Shown here piece after piece: positions 50,875 through 63,479 of a stretch of DNA of 64,000 nucleotides. Origin of the DNA: Fasciolopsis buskii (lineage: Eukaryota > Platyhelminthes > Trematoda > Plagiorchiida > Fasciolidae). Positions within the stretch are counted from its first letter, which is position 1, and every line of letters starts with the position of its first letter. A program made the translations under genes and the position numbers. The stretch spans positions 1-64,000 of the forward strand of contig LUCM01007479.1 of assembly GCA_008360955.1 (NCBI GenBank), given 5' to 3'. A model generated the notes under the pieces. That model made no database searches and had not been told where the DNA came from. It worked only from the letters and a program-made list of their open reading frames with translations.

Positions 50875-51905
50875 TCACTGGCATTGGGTAAATTTTAGTG
50901 TGTGGAGGATGAAGCTTTGGCCTCCAATCACTGCAGCTTCCAGAAGGATACGTTGTTGCCCGGAGTCGTGGATTTCAGTACAGCAGATGTTCTTTTTGTC
51001 GTAAAGGAAGAGTATGGGGTGCGGCGTCAGATCCAGCGAAAACTTCTCATGTCCAACCTGAAAATCACTGTTCAAACTCTGGGTAAACCGCTTCAAAGCA
51101 AACATCCACAGCTTTTTTAAGTCCATGAGCATTATTACTAATAAACTACAGGTTGTATCAGCCGGTCCCACGGTAGAATCACCCTATCAATCAAGAACCT
51201 ACCTCTAGTCCAAGACCTTGTGTGTTCGCAATGTGGTCTTAAACTATGTCGTCTAATATCATCGTTCGTTATAAGAATGAACATTTCTTCATGTTCCTTT
51301 ACTATTTTTAACGTGAAAATTAGATCATCACGCTTGGTAAAGAGGAATACACCAAGGTCGTGGGGCGTTTTGTCAGACTTCATGTGCTCTAGATCATCCA
51401 ACATCTTGATTGTTAGCATCGTTACATTTTCTAAGAAGTTTATGTTCTTTTTAGGTATGAAGCCTAGGCTTGAACGCCATATCCCCATGTGCGTTGTGCT
51501 CTCAGAAAGACTGTCGGCCTGAGTCCAAAAGATTCCACTTTGAGACGGATTTCCACTCCTGAGCCGGGTTTAAAGGGTTTGAGGTTGGTCGTCATGCTTC
51601 CACACAGACCTGTACCTCGGGCAACCTACATGATACCGTACATATTATTTCCTCCAGGGATTAGCCTTTGACACCTGGCCAAACTCAGTGAAAGATACCA
51701 AATATTGAAACGGCCTCCGACGACCTCCTACAGGTCTGCACCTGATGCTTTAGCTTTATCAGCGCAGGTTACATGTGCTCCTTGCTAAGTCGTTTATGAA
51801 AACCAGGAGGAGTGTATGTCCCAGTGCGGATCCCTGGGAGACACCAGTTGGCATGTAGGCGGGGCAGCCGTTTATCCTCCAACCATCAAACGAAGCTCAC
51901 CTCAA
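50875..51905 (-). mobile_element. CR1/Jockey-like LINE remnant: reverse transcriptase C-terminal half
   Basis: On the minus strand, NGCPAYMPTGVSQGSALG followed by LLLVFINDL (51786-51870) is the reverse transcriptase block normally reading GVPQGSxLGPxLFxxYINDL. After several stops the frame at 51488-51138 (116 codons) carries DLGVFLFTKRDDL and LRPHCEHTRSW, matching the family's KDLGVxxxxxL and VRPHLEYxxxxW segments. After a frameshift near 51150 the frame at 51171-50875 (98 codons) carries a GHEKFSLDL block that corresponds to the RGHxxKL segment near the C-terminus. The catalytic FADD motif is not recoverable, and motif A upstream of 51905 was not found. The copy is old, with many stops and at least two frameshifts. 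Confidence 0.65.
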
Positions 51906-54900
51906 CTACAGGCGTTTTCTCTGCTACACTGGATTTAAATATCTCCTCATATTTGGTTAAATTTCTGTCTCCACCTCGTTGTCTGAGTAGGTCCTGTCTA
52001 GAAACCCGCGGCGTCTTGGCCAGCCACAATATTCTAAGCCTCCAGAGGTAATACCAGTAACTGCGTTCCAAAGGTTTTGCTGGCCCGCAAAAGCTACTTT
52101 CAGGTATTTCTAAACCAAAATCATCCTCGTCTTCTTTCAGCTACTCTGGCCTAAAACCAATTCCCAAACTAAGCCCCAAGTCCATCGAACGGGAAATTCA
52201 GTATCAAGAGTTCACCCTTCTGCTTCTGCGGGGAGGAGAAACTTAAGCATGCAAAAACCGCCAGCTCCTTCTGGAGCCTTGTGTTTAGCTAGGCTGACTG
52301 CGGGCCTTGCATCGCTAATCTCCATCCTACTGAGCCACCGAGTGACCGACAGAGCTTACTACACCCGTTTACAAATTACCAATATGCCCCTTGCTCCTGA
52401 AACTTTCCGCCCTACCACCGGCTTTCCTCACCCTGCGTCTCTGATTGCAATTCTTTCTTCCCTTATTTGTTGACCGTCTTTCTCCAGCTATCAAACTAAC
52501 TTTGGTTCGCATCACCAATACCAGCCTCCTTCAAAAAACCAATTCCGGATGCACACAAGATCCATTAATTCCCCCTCCAATTACTACTTCACCCATAGCC
52601 GCTCACTTAAGGCTAATCACTTTTCTTGAGAACTTTCCTCCCCTGGCCATGAAAGTCCAAGTGCCTCGGAACCCACTAAGCTATGGTTACAGCAGAAAAA
52701 CTTGCGTATGTCTTTCTGCCCCACTTCCTTCACATACTTCTTTTACTGTTCCTGCAGGCTATCGTGGCCTCTTAATTACTAAACATTCTTCGGCTAACCA
52801 AATGGCATCCCCATTCTGTGGCACCTCAAGCCAAACTTCGTCCATCGTCATTTGCAGTCTAAATAAATAGGACTACAATGATAATTGCCCCCGAACAGTC
52901 TGTCCGAAACTCTCAAAGATCCAGGAACTATTGCATCAGAAGCCATCTTTTTTGACGGAAATGGCCAAAATAAACTCATTTTTGCTAGTTAACTAACGAT
53001 CCATAGGGAATAAACAACAAACCTACACTAAATGTCTCACTGAAATGAATCCGGATGTGACTGCTAACTCAGGTCCATCGAACAATTGCTCCGTGGCGGG
53101 TACACAAAGCGTCACAGAAGCAGGTCCAACGGTAGCAAGATCCGTTTATTATGTGTTAAATCAAATCATTCTGTAGCCCTGCATAAACATTTAGCGCTAC
53201 ACTTCTGAACCGCTGCAGCCGAGCTGCCTGTCCAGAATATACACGGCAAATTCCTGGATCTAACCGCTCCAAAGTTTGGCACAAAAGCGCAGGGTAAAAC
53301 AGCGCACCTAATAGAGTAGGTGGAAAAGAGGGTGTGGAATTTTTTCGTACAGCAGCAATTTGGCCTGATTGGTCATTGAAGAAATTCCCCCCAGAGTTGG
53401 CAAGTGGGTGAAAAAGAAGAATTCTTAGTGGACCTTCCGGTTGGCGCCGTCTTGATTAGTGTTCCAGTCGTCCAAATTCACTCCAGGTGCGTTTTGGTAC
53501 TCAGCCAGATAAAGTTCCAGGGAAAAGCTCTTTCTTCTTCGACTAACAAACACAGACGACAAGAAACATCCTTCCTAGCTTCGCGATTATACACATACCT
53601 TCGTATATTTTTCGAATACTTCAAGTGGCATGCTTGGTTGTATGGTCAAATGTTACAGGGGTATTGCAAGTCACATTGAACATTGAAGTAAACATTTCGG
53701 GACAAAATGAGCAGAAATAGCAAAACTGGCATACCAAGGGGAACACGGTGTTTACACACGCCAATGATGCACATCGCAAGTGTAGAGTTCAACTGGACGA
53801 TGGTGGCGGGCGTAGAGGTGTCCGCAGTATTCGGATCTAACGGGTCTATAAAATGGACAAAAATGTTAAACCGTAGTGAAGAAAGTCTCCAAAGACCTTG
53901 AGTGCGAGTTAAAAACTTGTCAGTGCACCAAAACAGCTAACGGGAAGAGCATTAATGGCCGATAGGTACCCTGTACTATAATGGATATGAAAACTACATC
54001 GGTCATTTTAAAATGCATCTTGGAACCAAGAACAGTCAAAAGCCCTTTGAAAATGCGGAGGGACGAGGAACACTGGTGAAGAGTTTTGGCTGACCATTGT
54101 TACAAGACATGAATGGAAACGTCGTCGGCGTTGAGGAGTGACGACTGATATGACATGCGTTGAATAATATATCTGACGCTGTTAAGCCAGTGTAAAACAA
54201 AAACGGGTTTCTTCGCTCATTTGTTTGCGTTTGGAGGCTCAGCTGATAGTAATTCCTGGTATGTTCATAGCCGCGGATGTAGAGAGCAAAATTGAGGGTG
54301 ATATTTGCGCTAAACAATGATAGCAGAATCTGGAACAGGGATCTAAGTGTGGATACCTTTGTGGTAATTAGATGTCAACGTGGTGAGCACGTTAGCCACG
54401 GGCGGTTAGATCCAGGAGTAAATCTGTGCAATTGCGAGGAATTGTCCGCTCAAAGAGTCACAGGCTTTGTGGATCACGTTATGTGGCCACGATATCTAGA
54501 CAGAATTGCAACAGGGTCATCAGTCTACGTTGGTGATTCATGTGGATTAGAAGCATTGTCCACTTATTCGCGGCCGTGGAGCAGGTCGCATTTGTCCGTC
54601 CTGGGATGGCCGATCTGAAACTTGGGACGGCTTGCTTTCACGGTGTGTTGAGACGTGCGGGGATGGGGACAGAAACTGGATAGTAGACCCTTGGCGAGAC
54701 AGGACAGCAAACGCACATAACTAGAGATGGTAGTATGGAGCTATTCCAGCTGAGGGTTATGGTGCGTGCAAATCTAAGAACGAGTAGTGATGAATGTTAT
54801 GTATAGTGAGGCATCAGGTGGTGTCGAATGGTCTAACTGTCAAATTCATGCATAAGAAAGAGTTCAGTTTGGGACATTAAATATTAGTTTGGTAGTAAGC

Positions 54901-55337
54901 AAGAATGTGATACTAGTATGTCTTTTTATATGCCTTGCTAAATACGTACCAAACGAGATAGAAAGTAAGTTAGTTGCGTTGGCTTGTTTCATTGACGGGG
55001 TTTTCTGCCTATATCTGCAGTGTTTTTATTTGTTGAAACTACTGCTCAAGCTAATACTAGAAATTTGCTAGACCTTGTTAAGCAGGTTGAGATAAGACTT
55101 GGAGCGTTGCATTCGCTGAACATCCTAGGCCCGACTCACAGGCTCTTTCTATTACAGTGCAAGGATCATGCAAGTTTACCAAATTTTGTACAGTTATTGC
55201 TTTCCTAATTTCGTTTTTAAAGGCAACGGAATCAGCAGAAATCATCCCTATGTGCCGGGGCAGTTTATTCCGCAGGGAGGAATAGTTGATGATGAAGAAG
55301 GTTTTCCTAAGTTCTATCCTCGACATGGGAACTCAGC
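51906..55337. other. Unassigned region, 3.4 kb
   Basis: 52.1-52.9 kb has a strongly C-rich, G-poor + strand (for example 52561-52620 contains 23 C and 4 G) and a 141-codon frame (52445-52870 +) that probably reflects that bias. From 54.3 to 55.3 kb the + strand is G/T-rich. A 60-codon frame at 54889-55071 (+) would be largely hydrophobic. The remains of the LINE listed before may extend to about 52070. No other family is recognised. Confidence 0.45.
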
Positions 55338-56403
55338 TAGTCGTAAACCATAGGAAAAATTATTTCTTTTTTGGAGTGCGGAGATGCACACAATTTTTTG
55401 CCAATAATTCTATGAAAAAAGGAGAGATTGATGTGAACTCGACGCAGCCCTAAGGGATCCAGGTGTGGTTTTATACAACGTTCCATGTAGTCTAGCGAGG
55501 AATAGTAGCCCAAAAGTCTGTTTTTAAATGTTCGTTGAACATTCTCAATCTCGAGTCTGTCACTCTACCGCATGTTGGAACACAAGATGGAACAGTAGTC
55601 CAGGATAAGTCTTACGCGCGTTTTATACATTACCAACTTGTTTTTCTGGTTTCTAAAGGTTCTTTGCATCAATCCAGGTAGTCCCCTAGCTTTCGCAACT
55701 TGTATGAGGGTGTGTTCTGAGAAGCTGAATTTGCTGGATTGATGCAGACCCAGGTCTCCGACATTGTGAGAGGCAGGGATGACTTCCTGGTTGATCCCAA
55801 GGGTTCCTGTAGTAATCCATCATTTGTATGCGAGTATGCTGTCTTTGTGGGCCGAGGATTTCCCCGACCAAGCTGCGCACTATGAACGAAGCGATGGTAG
55901 ATCATTTTTTACATAATCTATGATGGTGCTCAGATCACGAGGTGGAAATCTGCATACACGTTTCATATCGTCTGCAAACAGAAATGGAATATCGTGCTTA
56001 ATGATGTGAAAAATATTGTTTATGTACAGCAGGAACACTAGTAAGCTTCCCTGAATAACCCGCTAGTAATCGGATGAGGCTTGGATGAAGTTCCATTTGG
56101 ATTCACTACCCTCATTTTAGAGGCCAAATAAGTAGAGAACCAAGCCAGAAGGAGGGTGCGTATACCGTAGCCCTTGACTTTCATGAGAAGCTTGCAATGG
56201 GATATGCGATCTGAAGCCTTTGTCATATCTAAGAATATCACAATTACCGACTTTCCGCCGTTGGCAGCATTCATCACTGTTAAAGAAATCAGTCATGCAC
56301 GTAGAACATGATTTACTTTGAAGGAAACCATGTTGGCCGGCGTTGATGAGGTTACGATCTAATAAGGAAGTTGTTAATTTATTTGATATTATTCTTTCCA
56401 TCC
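55338..56403 (-). mobile_element. CR1/Jockey-like LINE remnant: reverse transcriptase domain
   Basis: On the minus strand this copy starts abruptly inside the reverse transcriptase with MERIISNKL (56403) and NAGQHGFLQSKSCST, the usual QxGFxxxxSxxT block. Motif A is FLDMTKASDRISH (about 56196-56240; the D-x-T-K-A-x-D pattern keeps both aspartates). TSGLFREAY and, one frame on, FLLYINNIF represent the PQGSxLGP...YIND block. The catalytic FADD is intact (55967-55978). Downstream are VGDLGLHQSSKFSFS, RLILDYCSIL, ENVQRTFKNRLLGY and LRRVHINLSFFHRII, the normal C-terminal order. There are at least two frameshifts (near 56040 and 56280) and stops such as those in LRS*CAA and NMR*SDR. The 5' part, including any endonuclease, is missing: the copy is 5' truncated. 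Confidence 0.85.
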
Positions 56404-56520
56404 CGTTGCTCCAACCGGAAGAGCAACACAGAAAGTGGGTTTGATTCCTGGGAAATGTTCCCGTGGTAATATGTGAGCCGAGAGGACCTCAATTTGGGTC
56501 ATATATGACCCAGGACAGAA
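56399..56520 (+). repeat. tRNA-derived SINE-like head beside the truncated LINE
   Basis: GTTGCTCCAACCGGAAGAGC forms a tRNA D-arm (GCTC pairs with GAGC, with GG in the loop), and GGTTTGATTCC (56438-56448) is a B box one base from consensus. The anticodon region is shortened. Downstream lies an 18-base perfect palindrome, TGGGTCATATATGACCCA (56495-56512). The head begins within a few bases of the LINE's truncated 5' end and points the other way. The 3' limit is a guess. Confidence 0.5.
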
Positions 56521-56775
56521 TGACAGTGTGGCATCTAGGACAAAAAGGAGTGCACATGTGAAAACCGGTCAAAAGCTGAGAGAAGAAAGTAAAAAGAGAA
56601 GATAATTAAATGATGGCACGCTGGACACCGGATGAGAAAGCGAAAAATGCGGGGACCAGATAGGCAAGAGGATAGAGCAAAGAAGGCAAAGATACTACTT
56701 GGTGAATTATTAAATGAAAACAATCCACCTCCTACTACTAGCACATTCCAAATAACCAGACACAGTAGTCATGTA

Positions 56776-57114
56776 CAAAGCCTTCGTCGTACCTAGGCTA
56801 CCCGCAAAGAAGTCATCCATGAGTAGGGGTCGATTGGTGTGCGTTAGCGGCCCATGTCGGCGCAAATCAGTGACGGATATGTGCAATATTGTCATGTGGT
56901 CAGATTCACCGAAACGTTCACAGCCCGCCCTGCAGCGTAATGGCTGAGGCGTTTGAATCAGAACCGTTTGTCCCGGGTTTGCTTCCCAGTGTGGGCCTGC
57001 TCCATATGCACTGCTCATGATTCCTAAAAATAGTGAAGCAGCCGTACAGTGCTTTCATTGTTTTCAAATGGTCAGTTGAATGGTGATATCATATGGTGAA
57101 TCGTTTGATGAAAA
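56776..57114 (+). repeat. Inverted-repeat pair 2, copy A (tRNA-headed repeat)
   Basis: This 339-bp segment is the inverted copy of 62347-62685 with nine differences that I could count (about 97% identity). On the + strand it has TGGCTGAGGCG (56941-56951, A box) and GGTTTGCTTCC (56976-56986, B-box-like), separated by 35 bases. The pol III direction is toward the other copy. An open frame on its minus strand (56710-57018) is shared with copy B only because the DNA is shared. It is either a SINE-like family member or a terminal repeat of a 5.9-kb unit. Confidence 0.85.
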
Positions 57115-60100
57115 TCGTCTAGGATTCATCTGTTAATAGCTAAGTTACCATCAGTGGGAACATATCCTTTTAATTCTTTGCGTACATTTTTCTAGGAAAA
57201 TACGAATAGAATATTTTTAATATGTAAATTTTTGATGAAGTTCGATTTCCTGCCAATGGTCTGTTTCATTTTGAGCAGACGAGGGCCGCAAGATTGCTGA
57301 ATCGAAGCTCATCGCGAGGAGATAGGAAATAAAGTTCATGGTCAAACTGGTGCTTTAAGGATGGACAGTACGAGAAATCGGCCACTTGGACTGTAATAGC
57401 TAAAGGTATTGCAGGGATGACTGAATGAAAATTAAATCTATTCGTCGTGTTGTACCTATGGACGACATTTCACAAATACGAATGGAAAGCTTGGCATAAG
57501 TCTATGCAACTGATTTTGACCGGGTTATCCTCGTTTAAGCCGTTCGTTAACTCATCCATTATAAGAAAAAGATTTGTCAGACAAATCCATTTTATTGCCA
57601 CTTATCACTCTATTTGGCAGACAGCACTGGAATTCTATTCTTTCTTGCATGCCTGCTTTATGGTGATCCACTCCCTACGCCCACACAAGAAGCGACTAGG
57701 ACTCACTGATGTGCAATGTTCCTGTATATGTCTTGGTCCACCATTAAATGTTCCTACTGTCTTGCGAACTACCATTTTTTACTCAGTTTCCTCTCCCCAT
57801 GGGAGGCATTTTAGTGCTGCAGCTTCGTTGCTCAAGGGCGCTCTGCTAATGGCCAAACTTCTTCCGGATGAACCCCTTCCAAATCGGCGGATTTGAACTT
57901 ATTCAGCTCACCCAACCCGTCACAACCTGCTTCTCTGTTGCGAAGAGGTTCGGCCTTTTCTGGATCTGGGTAGTTTTTGGGTACTTAGGTTGGAAGTGGC
58001 TTCATTTAGCGAGCGGAAAATGCTCTTTGAAGCTTTCATTGAGACGTTTGCCCCTTAAGATTTGACCAACGCTCTTTTTCGCTCCGGTTGTTTCACTGCG
58101 TCAGCAGTCTCTGAATGTTTACTGAAACGGTGATATGCCTTACCAAATTACGCTCGACTAATATATCCCTTTTGACTGGAAAGCTTGCGCATTATTGCGC
58201 GCTAGTCTGTAGATTTTGTAAGTCTGGTGGGCACGATAGGCCAGCTTCCTTATCAAGTCCTTATTTCTGGCCTTAATTTTGGACCCCACCATGAAGAGGA
58301 ACGGTTGCTTTCATTGATCGTACGAAGTGCAAACTCCTCGACCGTTGCCTAATTACTTCCCACTCTTCTCCTATGGTCAGATTTTTGTTCTCCGGCAACC
58401 GGGATACCGACGTCCAGCTCTTATTTCTTAATTCCTCAGTCTAAAATAATATCCGACACAGATTCTAGATTGTGGCTTATTCTGCATTTAAAACAAAACC
58501 ATAATTATTGCCTAGTCACTCTTGCTCAAGGGTTCCCTGGGTTTAGCCTTCCTTCGATACCTGGTGATATACAAGTTCTATAGTGAGGGGCACTGTCTTA
58601 AACTACTTAGCATCCTGTTATACATGTTGAGTTGGATCATGTTAACAAAGCTACTATAGTGCTCCCCCTAACTCCCCCGAAAGTACTTTCATTTTCCTAA
58701 TTGACATCCTAAAAGTCGAAGCTCTATAATGCAGTAAATTTATTAGCTCGGGCCGACGCTGGTTGCTTTGGAGTCAACAGTTGAGTATCCGCCACGACAG
58801 CCGAAATTGGAGCTCCGTCGAACACACGATATGCAACGTTATATCTGGAGACATGGAGAAGCAACGGATTGCCCGCAATTTCGCCGAATGGACAATAGGA
58901 ATGGCAGATGGAAGTGTTGAGCGTACTAATTGGTTAGATGATAATCAGGAAAACGTGCTGCTCATGCTGGCCTTAAGCTGCACTACAGAGTAGAGGTTCG
59001 TGATTTCCTGTGGGTGTTCGTTCCAAGCGTGATTATACCGGACTAGCAGAAATTAGCTATTGCGATTTTCACGGCTTGCAACCTCATGAGCTCTGATGGA
59101 TTCACTTTCTGGTTTGAGTACTCTTTAGAGCGAACAGACTAGCAACGGTTACTGTCGAACCCCAGAAGGCCACAGTTTTATAATAAAACCCCTCATTCTG
59201 CATCTCCTTGGAATCACATGCCAGCCGCTGGAGCTTATCTTCGTTCAACAGAGCTCCGTAAACCGGGATGGAACACGTGAATCATCCTTGATCTTTTTTC
59301 GCGTGTCCTAGCTTCTGACTGAAGATGGTTACCCGGATTTGCATCGCGAATTAAAAACAGCGTCTGACAATCGCATTGAATAGGGCGTTATCACCCAAGG
59401 GTCTAGTAAACCCTACGTGCACCCTAGTTTTTACGGTGTTCTTTGTGCCTTGGTTGCTGCTACGCATCAGTGAGTTGAATGTTCAAACGATTTGCAAGGC
59501 ATTTCCCCTTATCCTTAATCTTCACATCCCTCTGCATGCAGTGGTAATTGCTTGGGATAACAAAGTTATCTGCGGCCAGCCCTTTAGATAACAGCTGTCT
59601 CCACTCCCTGGCTTGAGTTTAAGCCCCGATGCTCAGCCCGGATCCGTTAGCAATCCAGCCCTCACCGGATTTCTGAAAATGATCTTTTCGTTCGCCAAGG
59701 AGAAGCACAGACGATGAGCTCTGACGATAAATCGCCTTTGAAAGTTATGAAAAGGAACGAGCTTAAAATTTAACCTTGGGGAAACCACCGTATGGAAGGG
59801 CCAGAGGGAACATGGTATGAACAGCATTTGACTGCTGCGTAACTGAAACTGAATTGAAAAATCAAAACGCAATTATTTCGTAAATTATACCAAAACGCAC
59901 TACAAAGTTGACCAATATACAAGCACAAAACAACCTCGAATATGCGGCTCCACTAATTCATCAAGCAACGATGTCACTTCACGGTAATGCGCACGTGGTT
60001 CACGCGCATCCCAAAATAGTGAGTGTCAAAATCGCGGGGTGAGTGTGAACAACGGAATTATTATGCAAATAAAAACACGCAGGATATAAACCATCAAAGC

Positions 60101-62346
60101 CATTTTCGCGGCATTCATATCAAAAAATGGTGTTTTTCGAAGGATCTTCCCCTTTCATGGGTTTAGGGTCTCTTCGCACAGTCACCCACAAATTTCCTTG
60201 TTTTAGACGAATGAATTTCTCTCTTTCAACAATAGAAATCACATTCTTGAGCTTCTGGATTTAAATAAGCCTTTTTTCCCATGCGGCCCCAATTCCCCGG
60301 GACAGATTCGCCGCTGGAATATGCTCCGCCATAAGGGCAATGTTGTGCAACGCCGATCATTTTTGGCTGACGTTCCGAAAAGTTTTTCCAAGCGCCTCTT
60401 TTCTGAGACTCAAATTATATGCAATGATGGCTGGGTTCTCCTCAAAAATTCCACTCTGCCTGGAAGGCCACTTATTTCAGTTGCAATGTAGTAGTCATGA
60501 GGTAAGAGTCCCACCCGGGATAAAACTGACTGGTGATTCATATTACAATTCGTTCGACGTTATTCATGCATTTCTAGCAGCATTCCGTAACCTCCGAGCA
60601 AAACATTTGGTGCATGTCGCAGCTGAGAGCAAGGTTAATGTGCACGTATTACTACTACTAGTGGGTTAAACAAATTAACTTAACCACTGCACTCTTCATA
60701 GTTCTTATTAGTCAATATCCAGCCAAACATTTAGTCAAAAAATGGAGGGAATTCTGTGTAAACGATTGATAAAAGGTAACAAATATCAAATAACTATCCA
60801 GAGATTTCACCAATTAGAAGGCTTATTCGCGTCTAATCAGGCCCGGCAGACCCTCATCAGCACCGCAACCAGTGATCGTTCCAAACGAACCTACTGTTTG
60901 TCATCCATCAGATGTGATGAAGCAGGACAGATCAGAAGCAAAATAAACCATTCTGCCTCCTGATGTTATGCGACTACACCGAAGATCAACAAAATTGTCT
61001 CGATGATAACTAGGAACAAAACAAAAAATTTGTATGCAGCCAGAAGACAAAATGCAACGCCCAATTATCGTTTCCATCAGAACCAGGAAAGGGCGGAGGT
61101 GCAGAAGCGGGAGAACCTTCACGGTTCTGAGTGTTGCACGGCGGTTGGTGCACTACACAGGTACAAATTTGATTCGAGGCCTATTCTCGGTCCACACCAT
61201 TTTAGAACTACAGGAATGACAATTTGCACCAAATTTCAATGAGTATCGTGATGTATACTAAAGCCATGGCCATCTGAGTCATAAACATCAAAAAGTCATC
61301 TAAGGATGGACTTAACTAGACGCAGATCCACCCACTGATTTTCCACATAAACAATGACAAATTAACCAACCTAGTTCTTGACACTGCTTCGCAAGAAGAA
61401 ATGAAATTCAAAAGTCGGGGCTTAACAAGGTACTCTGATTCTGGATTTCTGAAACCTTTCGGTTTTGCCCCATCAGGATAATGCAGCCAGATCCCTCTAC
61501 AGTGAAACTAACTCAATAACTTTAAATAATCCCAGAAGTTAAGTTGAAATTTCCCACATTCAACAAGCGGCCCTCGGCCACACACACACCGCAGTACAGC
61601 ACTTTACGCCTGAGCTACCGAAGACCGTGATTTGCTGGGGCAAGTCCAAAAATAAGTCACTAATCTAGCGCGAGGTTTGGAAAATACAACTTTTCCCAGT
61701 CGACTGTCTTCCCCTTAGCTCTTTTCCATTGAGACTTAGAATATCAAAGGTAATCTGTTTCAGATGCCCGATATATCCAACTCATGGTTGGTGAACTGAT
61801 TTTTCAATCGGCCCAGTCCAAAAACCTTAAGAAAGCACGGTAATAGGCTAACATAGCCCTAGGACATCCCAGGCAATGTTCCGATGATGACACTGCGTCA
61901 CCGTGAAGCAGAATGTCACTGGGAACGGCAGAAGACTCTTCTAAAAAAGCGCTTCAGGCGAAAACCAGACAAACATTTGAAGCTTACATTCAAAGATCCT
62001 TGACGCAGGGAAGCATCCTCCAGCGCAGTTGCTACCCTGGAGATAAATAGCGCTGCAGTACCCCTTCCCCAACAAATGGCGAAAGTCAATAATTCGAAAA
62101 ACCTTTCGTAATTCACGCAAAAAGCGCTGCCCAAACGACTGTTAAATTTTATCTTATGCACGATTTTATTAGCGCCAAAGTTTCTTTCTTTGGGCCTGCC
62201 ACGTGGTCACAGCATTCACATTTTTGAGACCCGCTTGAGCGACGAGCATATGTGTGCGGTTAACTTCGCTTGCACTCTGTGTATTTGTGGCCCTATATCA
62301 AACGTTATACACCTAAAGGTATGTGTTAGTAGCAAGATATAGAATG
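57115..62346. other. Interior between the second inverted-repeat pair, no recognised gene
   Basis: The 5.2-kb interior holds frames of 149 codons (57447-57896 +), 109 codons (60340-60669 +) and shorter ones, with no transposase, reverse transcriptase or other motif that I recognise. A short CA-repeat lies near 61577. If the pair marks a transposon, this interior does not show what moves it. Confidence 0.45.
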
Positions 62347-62685
62347 TTTTCATCAAATAATTCACCATGTGGTATCACCATTCAACTGACCATTTGGAAA
62401 CAATGAAAGCACTGTACGGCTGCTTCACTATTTTTAGGAATCATGAGCAGTACATATGGAGCAGGCCCGCACTGGGAAGCAAACCCGGGACAAACGGTTC
62501 TGATTCAAACGCCTCAGCCATTACGCTGCAGGGCGGGCTGTGAACGTTTCGGTGAATCTGACCACATGACAATATTGCACATATCCGTCACTGATTTGCG
62601 CCGACATGGGCCGCTAACGCACACCAATCGACCCCTACTCATGGATGACTTCTTTGCGGGTAGCCTAGGTACGACGACGGCCTTG
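62347..62685 (-). repeat. Inverted-repeat pair 2, copy B (tRNA-headed repeat)
   Basis: Inverted copy of 56776-57114. On the minus strand the A box is at 62510-62520 and the B-box-like sequence at 62474-62484. Most of the nine differences from copy A are transitions, clustered near the end that faces the interior. One of them destroys the TTTT that copy A has near 57060. The outer flanks are TA before copy A (56774-56775) and a TA just after copy B (62688-62689), too short to count as a target-site duplication. Confidence 0.85.
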
Positions 62686-63479
62686 GATACGACTTACGGA
62701 GCTTACATATTGATTTATTCAATAATTCAACAGTGTGTAAGGTGCCAAATAACTGCATTTTGGTTGATTATTAGACTGTGACCACGTGTTTTTAAAATCG
62801 GTTAAAATTTCTTTCCCACTCTGATTACGCCCGAAGAATTGTGAAGTTTGTTAAAGGTACCCTTCATCAGGCATTTTCAGCAGTATTTATTATTTTTCTT
62901 GTACTCTATCGGGAATTTTCCTTACAATTCTTCGTCCACTCTAAAGGTTTACCTCGAAAGTATACGGGGAGTGTTTTGCAATTTGTCAACCCGCACTTCT
63001 CACTTGCAGAAAGCTTAATCCCATACATTCTGAGCAGATCCTTAGGGACCACCAAATTTTTACTGCTAAATGTTCGTTCGCGAATCTGGGTGCTGTATCC
63101 TATTGTTCGAAACTTAAAAGTTCTTTTGTGTCCCTTCTGTGTAAGACTGACCACATGACGCCGACGTTGATTCTTCGAATCAGTCACGTGGCGAACTTAA
63201 TACTAGGCAGAAGTCCGGGGATAACCATGAGTTAGCACTTAGAAGGAAAGTGAATGCAGATCAGGCATGGTTCCGCAGGCGTGCCTGTTAGAAAATTGAA
63301 CATAGAAGTGGGGTGAATGGGCTCTCGCCGGCCTGTGGGTGTGGCGGCTGAAACCAACGCAAGGATTAGGCAGCCATAGAAGTGTATACCGGCCAGACAA
63401 TTAATATCAGGTATGTATTACAATTCGAGCAAACGTTTCCGAAGTCCGTCAACCGATAACACGGTGAAAACTCGCGAGG
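62686..63479. other. Unassigned, 0.8 kb
   Basis: A 105-codon frame (62841-63158 +) and a 93-codon frame (62906-63187 -) overlap. The minus-strand product is basic and has a KGHKRTFKF segment slightly like the C-terminal RGHxxKL block of CR1-like LINEs. The rest does not align well enough to call it. Confidence 0.35.

Noticed and set aside
52445..52870. 141-codon open frame, rich in Ser, Pro and Thr
   Set aside because: The + strand here is strongly C-rich and G-poor, which removes stop codons and explains the open frame and its composition.
56710..57018. Nearly identical proteins of about 80 residues encoded at 56710-57018 (-) and 62443-62781 (+)
   Set aside because: They are the same DNA repeat in two orientations. 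The frame is antisense to the tRNA-like promoter and protein identity follows from DNA identity, so it is not evidence of a gene.
62906..63187. Basic 93-codon frame with KGHKRTFKF, possibly a LINE C-terminal segment
   Set aside because: Only one short block matches. The neighbouring LINE segment is on the opposite strand.
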